45,782 nt of DNA from Hyphomicrobiales bacterium (GTDB taxonomy: Bacteria; Pseudomonadota; Alphaproteobacteria; Rhizobiales; Xanthobacteraceae): contig JAFKKG010000045.1 of the NCBI GenBank assembly GCA_017305715.1, positions 1 to 45,782 of the forward strand, in the 5' to 3' direction. The position numbers were made by a program, and so were the translations under genes. The notes beneath the pieces were generated by a model, which was not told the origin of the DNA, did not search any database, and worked only from the letters and a program-made list of their open reading frames with translations. Positions 44,351 to 45,782 of the stretch are shown here, one piece after another. How positions within the stretch are numbered: position 1 is the first letter of the stretch; each line of letters opens with the position of its first letter.

Positions 44351-45579
44351 CGCGCGAGCCACTTCAGCACACCCTTCCCCGCCGCCGCCCCCGTCGCAAA
44401 CGACGCCTGCAGCAGGTAGCCGCCGGTCGGCGCTTCCCAGTCCAGCATTTCGCCGGCCGCGAAGACGCCGGGCAAGCGCTTAATCATGAAAGCGTCGTCG
44501 AGTTCGTCAAAGCCGATGCCGCCCGCAGTCGAGATCGCGCGCGCAATCGGCGCGACACCGTCGAGCTCTATCGGGACGTCATTGATCAGCCGAGCGAGAT
44601 CGGCCGGCGACAACGACGACAGGGCCACGCCGGAGGTCTTCGCCGCCTCCTGCAGCAATCCGATCGCGGCCGGCGAGAGATGCGCCGCCTTGCGCAGGAA
44701 ATTCGACTGGGATTGCTTGCCCTTTAGCGCCGACAGCCGCGCGGTCAGTTCCGCGATTGTCAGATCGGGCCGCAAGGCGATATGCAGCATCGCCAGCCCC
44801 GCACCGAGGATCGCCTCGCGCAAATCCGCCGACAGCGCATAGATCGCGCCGCCTTCGATACCCATGCGGGTGATAATGGCTTCGCCGCGAACCGTGTGCG
44901 CGCCAAATGTCAGCGCCACGCCCTTGAGCGGCTCGCCTTCGAAGCGATCGCGAAAAATATCGGACCAGGCGACGGTGAAGCCGGAATTGGCCGGGCGCAG
45001 CGGAGATATCTTCACACCTTTGGCGGCGAGTGTTTCCACCCACGCACCGTCGGAGCCCAGCCGCGGCCAGCTTGCGCCACCGAGCGCCAACACGGCCGCG
45101 CTGGCGTCGATCTCGCGCGGTCCGTCGGGTGTCTGGAATGTGAGGTGGCCGTCCTCACGCCAGCCGGTCCAGCGGTGGCGCAGCGCCAATCGAGCGCCCT
45201 CCCCGTCGAGCCGACGCAGCCACGCCCGCAGCAGCGGCGAGGCCTTGAACGCTTTTGGAAAGACGCGCCCGCTTGAGCCGACGAAGGTCGCCTGCCCCAG
45301 CGCCGCACTCCAGTCGCGCAGCGCCTGCGGGGGGAAGGACTCGATGACGGATGCGAGATGCGATTTCGCGCGGCCATACCGCGCGAGGAAGGCCGGCAAC
45401 GGTTCGCTATGGGTCAGATTCAATCCGCCGCGCCCGGCCATCAGCAGTTTGCGGCCGGCGGACGGCATCGCGTCATAGACGGTGACGGTCGCGCCGCCTC
45501 GCACCAGCACTTCGGCTGCCATCAGGCCAGCAGGACCGGCGCCGATGACGGCGATGTGGTTGTTCGGAGACGGAGACAT
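44347..45579 (-). CDS. TIGR03862-type / BaiN-like flavoprotein
   Basis: A 410-residue FAD-binding protein of the HI0933/BaiN family. The FAD loop is IAVIGAGPAGLMAAEVLVRG (9-28), followed by GRKLLMAGRGGLNLTHSEP, the usual second motif, and near the end SAGGIGFDELDDAFMIKRLPGVFAAGEMLDW (in two blocks), where FAD closes. The reaction is unknown; family members are annotated as oxidoreductases or aminoacetone oxidases. ATG 45579 is taken as start. It faces the IS element at the right edge of the window, about 60 bp away. Confidence 0.92.
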   Translation of the reverse strand: MSPSPNNHIAVIGAGPAGLMAAEVLVRGGATVTVYDAMPSAGRKLLMAGRGGLNLTHSEPLPAFLARYGRAKSHLASVIESFPPQALRDWSAALGQATFVGSSGRVFPKAFKASPLLRAWLRRLDGEGARLALRHRWTGWREDGHLTFQTPDGPREIDASAAVLALGGASWPRLGSDGAWVETLAAKGVKISPLRPANSGFTVAWSDIFRDRFEGEPLKGVALTFGAHTVRGEAIITRMGIEGGAIYALSADLREAILGAGLAMLHIALRPDLTIAELTARLSALKGKQSQSNFLRKAAHLSPAAIGLLQEAAKTSGVALSSLSPADLARLINDVPIELDGVAPIARAISTAGGIGFDELDDAFMIKRLPGVFAAGEMLDWEAPTGGYLLQASFATGAAAGKGVLKWLAR

Positions 45580-45618
45580 GACGCGAGTGTAGTCTCCTGC
45601 AAGTCAGTCACAATGGCC

Positions 45619-45638
45619 GTCATGCCCGGGCTCGTCCC
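45619..45638. repeat. Half of a CATGCCCGG-type palindromic repeat
   Basis: gtcatgcccgggctcgtccc is the left half of the repeat type seen in full at 5027-5111; the other half is missing because IS-like sequence begins directly behind it. Confidence 0.5.
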
Positions 45639-45639
45639 A

Positions 45640-45782
45640 CGGGTGTCCGGTTCAATTCTGGTGGACAAAGCGCATGGCATTGATTCTTCTATGTTCCAAG
45701 CGTTTGGCGACGTTTTGGGACACGGAGAAGGATCAAGCCATGCTTCACCAGAATAGCGTATTCCACAGTCTATTGAAGCATG
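45640..45782 (+). mobile_element. Left end of an insertion sequence (IS4-like), cut by the window edge
   Basis: Starting with about gggtgtccggttcaattctg, the sequence is less GC-rich than its surroundings, contains a ribosome site and leads into a transposase-like start. I estimate the border from where the palindromic repeat is interrupted; the terminal inverted repeat cannot be tested because the right end is outside the window. Confidence 0.55.
45740..45782 (+). CDS. Transposase N-terminus (IS4 family, DUF4372-like), partial
   Basis: The first 14 codons read MLHQNSVFHSLLKH, the typical start of IS4-family transposases that carry an N-terminal DUF4372 domain. A ggagaagg ribosome site lies about ten bases upstream. 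The gene continues beyond the window, so completeness, catalytic residues and family cannot be checked. Confidence 0.6.
   Translation, partial: MLHQNSVFHSLLKH

Overview
The window is a GC-rich stretch of an alphaproteobacterial chromosome. A Bradyrhizobium or near relative fits best: the housekeeping genes (guaA, guaB, rlmE, ppx, an RsmB-like methyltransferase), the many small regulator/effector pairs, the orphan TctC binding proteins, and above all several families of short palindromic intergenic repeats are typical of that group. This assignment is inference; no rRNA or tRNA gene was found to confirm it.

Layout. 0.3-2.0 kb: a compact operon of an Rrf2 regulator, a SAM methyltransferase and a peptide-deformylase-like protein that has lost key active-site residues. 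2.1-10.4 kb: small accessory units (VOC protein, serine hydrolase, ArsR plus AHSA1/SRPBCC pair, DHFR-like protein, remnant of an EamA transporter, AraC regulator, second SRPBCC protein, two unknown proteins whose ends run into repeats, a secreted YCII-like protein and a divergent LysR regulator), punctuated by copies of an approximately 85-bp imperfect palindrome. 10.5-14.1 kb: intact guaA, preceded on the + coordinate by a second, 5'-truncated copy of its last 553 bp. Between the two lies a 1.5-kb cassette of lower GC carrying one ParB-like (DGQHR-motif) gene. This looks like the scar of an integrative element that used the guaA 3' end.

14.4-21.8 kb: a DHCW cupin, then a catabolic operon of five to six co-directional, partly overlapping genes (TctC binding protein, enolase-superfamily dehydratase, FAH-family hydrolase, 2-hydroxyacid dehydrogenase, second enolase-superfamily enzyme, second TctC). 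It faces a GntR regulator across a perfect 24-bp palindrome. The gene set suggests uptake and breakdown of a sugar acid or other hydroxy acid. 21.8-34 kb: HxlR/MFS divergent pair, RsmB-like methyltransferase, MAPEG protein, dienelactone-hydrolase-like protein with a gene remnant behind it, metallophosphoesterase, MDR oxidoreductase, a rhizobial unknown, guaB, a Pmp3-like small membrane protein and a DHA2 exporter.

34.1-34.8 kb holds the most interesting find: a 57-codon gene with its own Shine-Dalgarno and terminator. It encodes a double-glycine leader followed by a 36-residue core that is nearly one-third proline, so it is a candidate exported or processed microprotein. It follows a small secreted Ser/Gly/Thr-rich protein with its own terminator. 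34.8-45.6 kb: rlmE and ppx, an orphan xanthine-dehydrogenase-type molybdenum subunit, an HCCA-isomerase/hotdog pair, a DUF188 - ABC-F (Uup-type) - D-threonine-aldolase-like run, and a TIGR03862-type flavoprotein. The right edge enters an insertion sequence, apparently IS4-family, that seems to have landed in another palindromic repeat.
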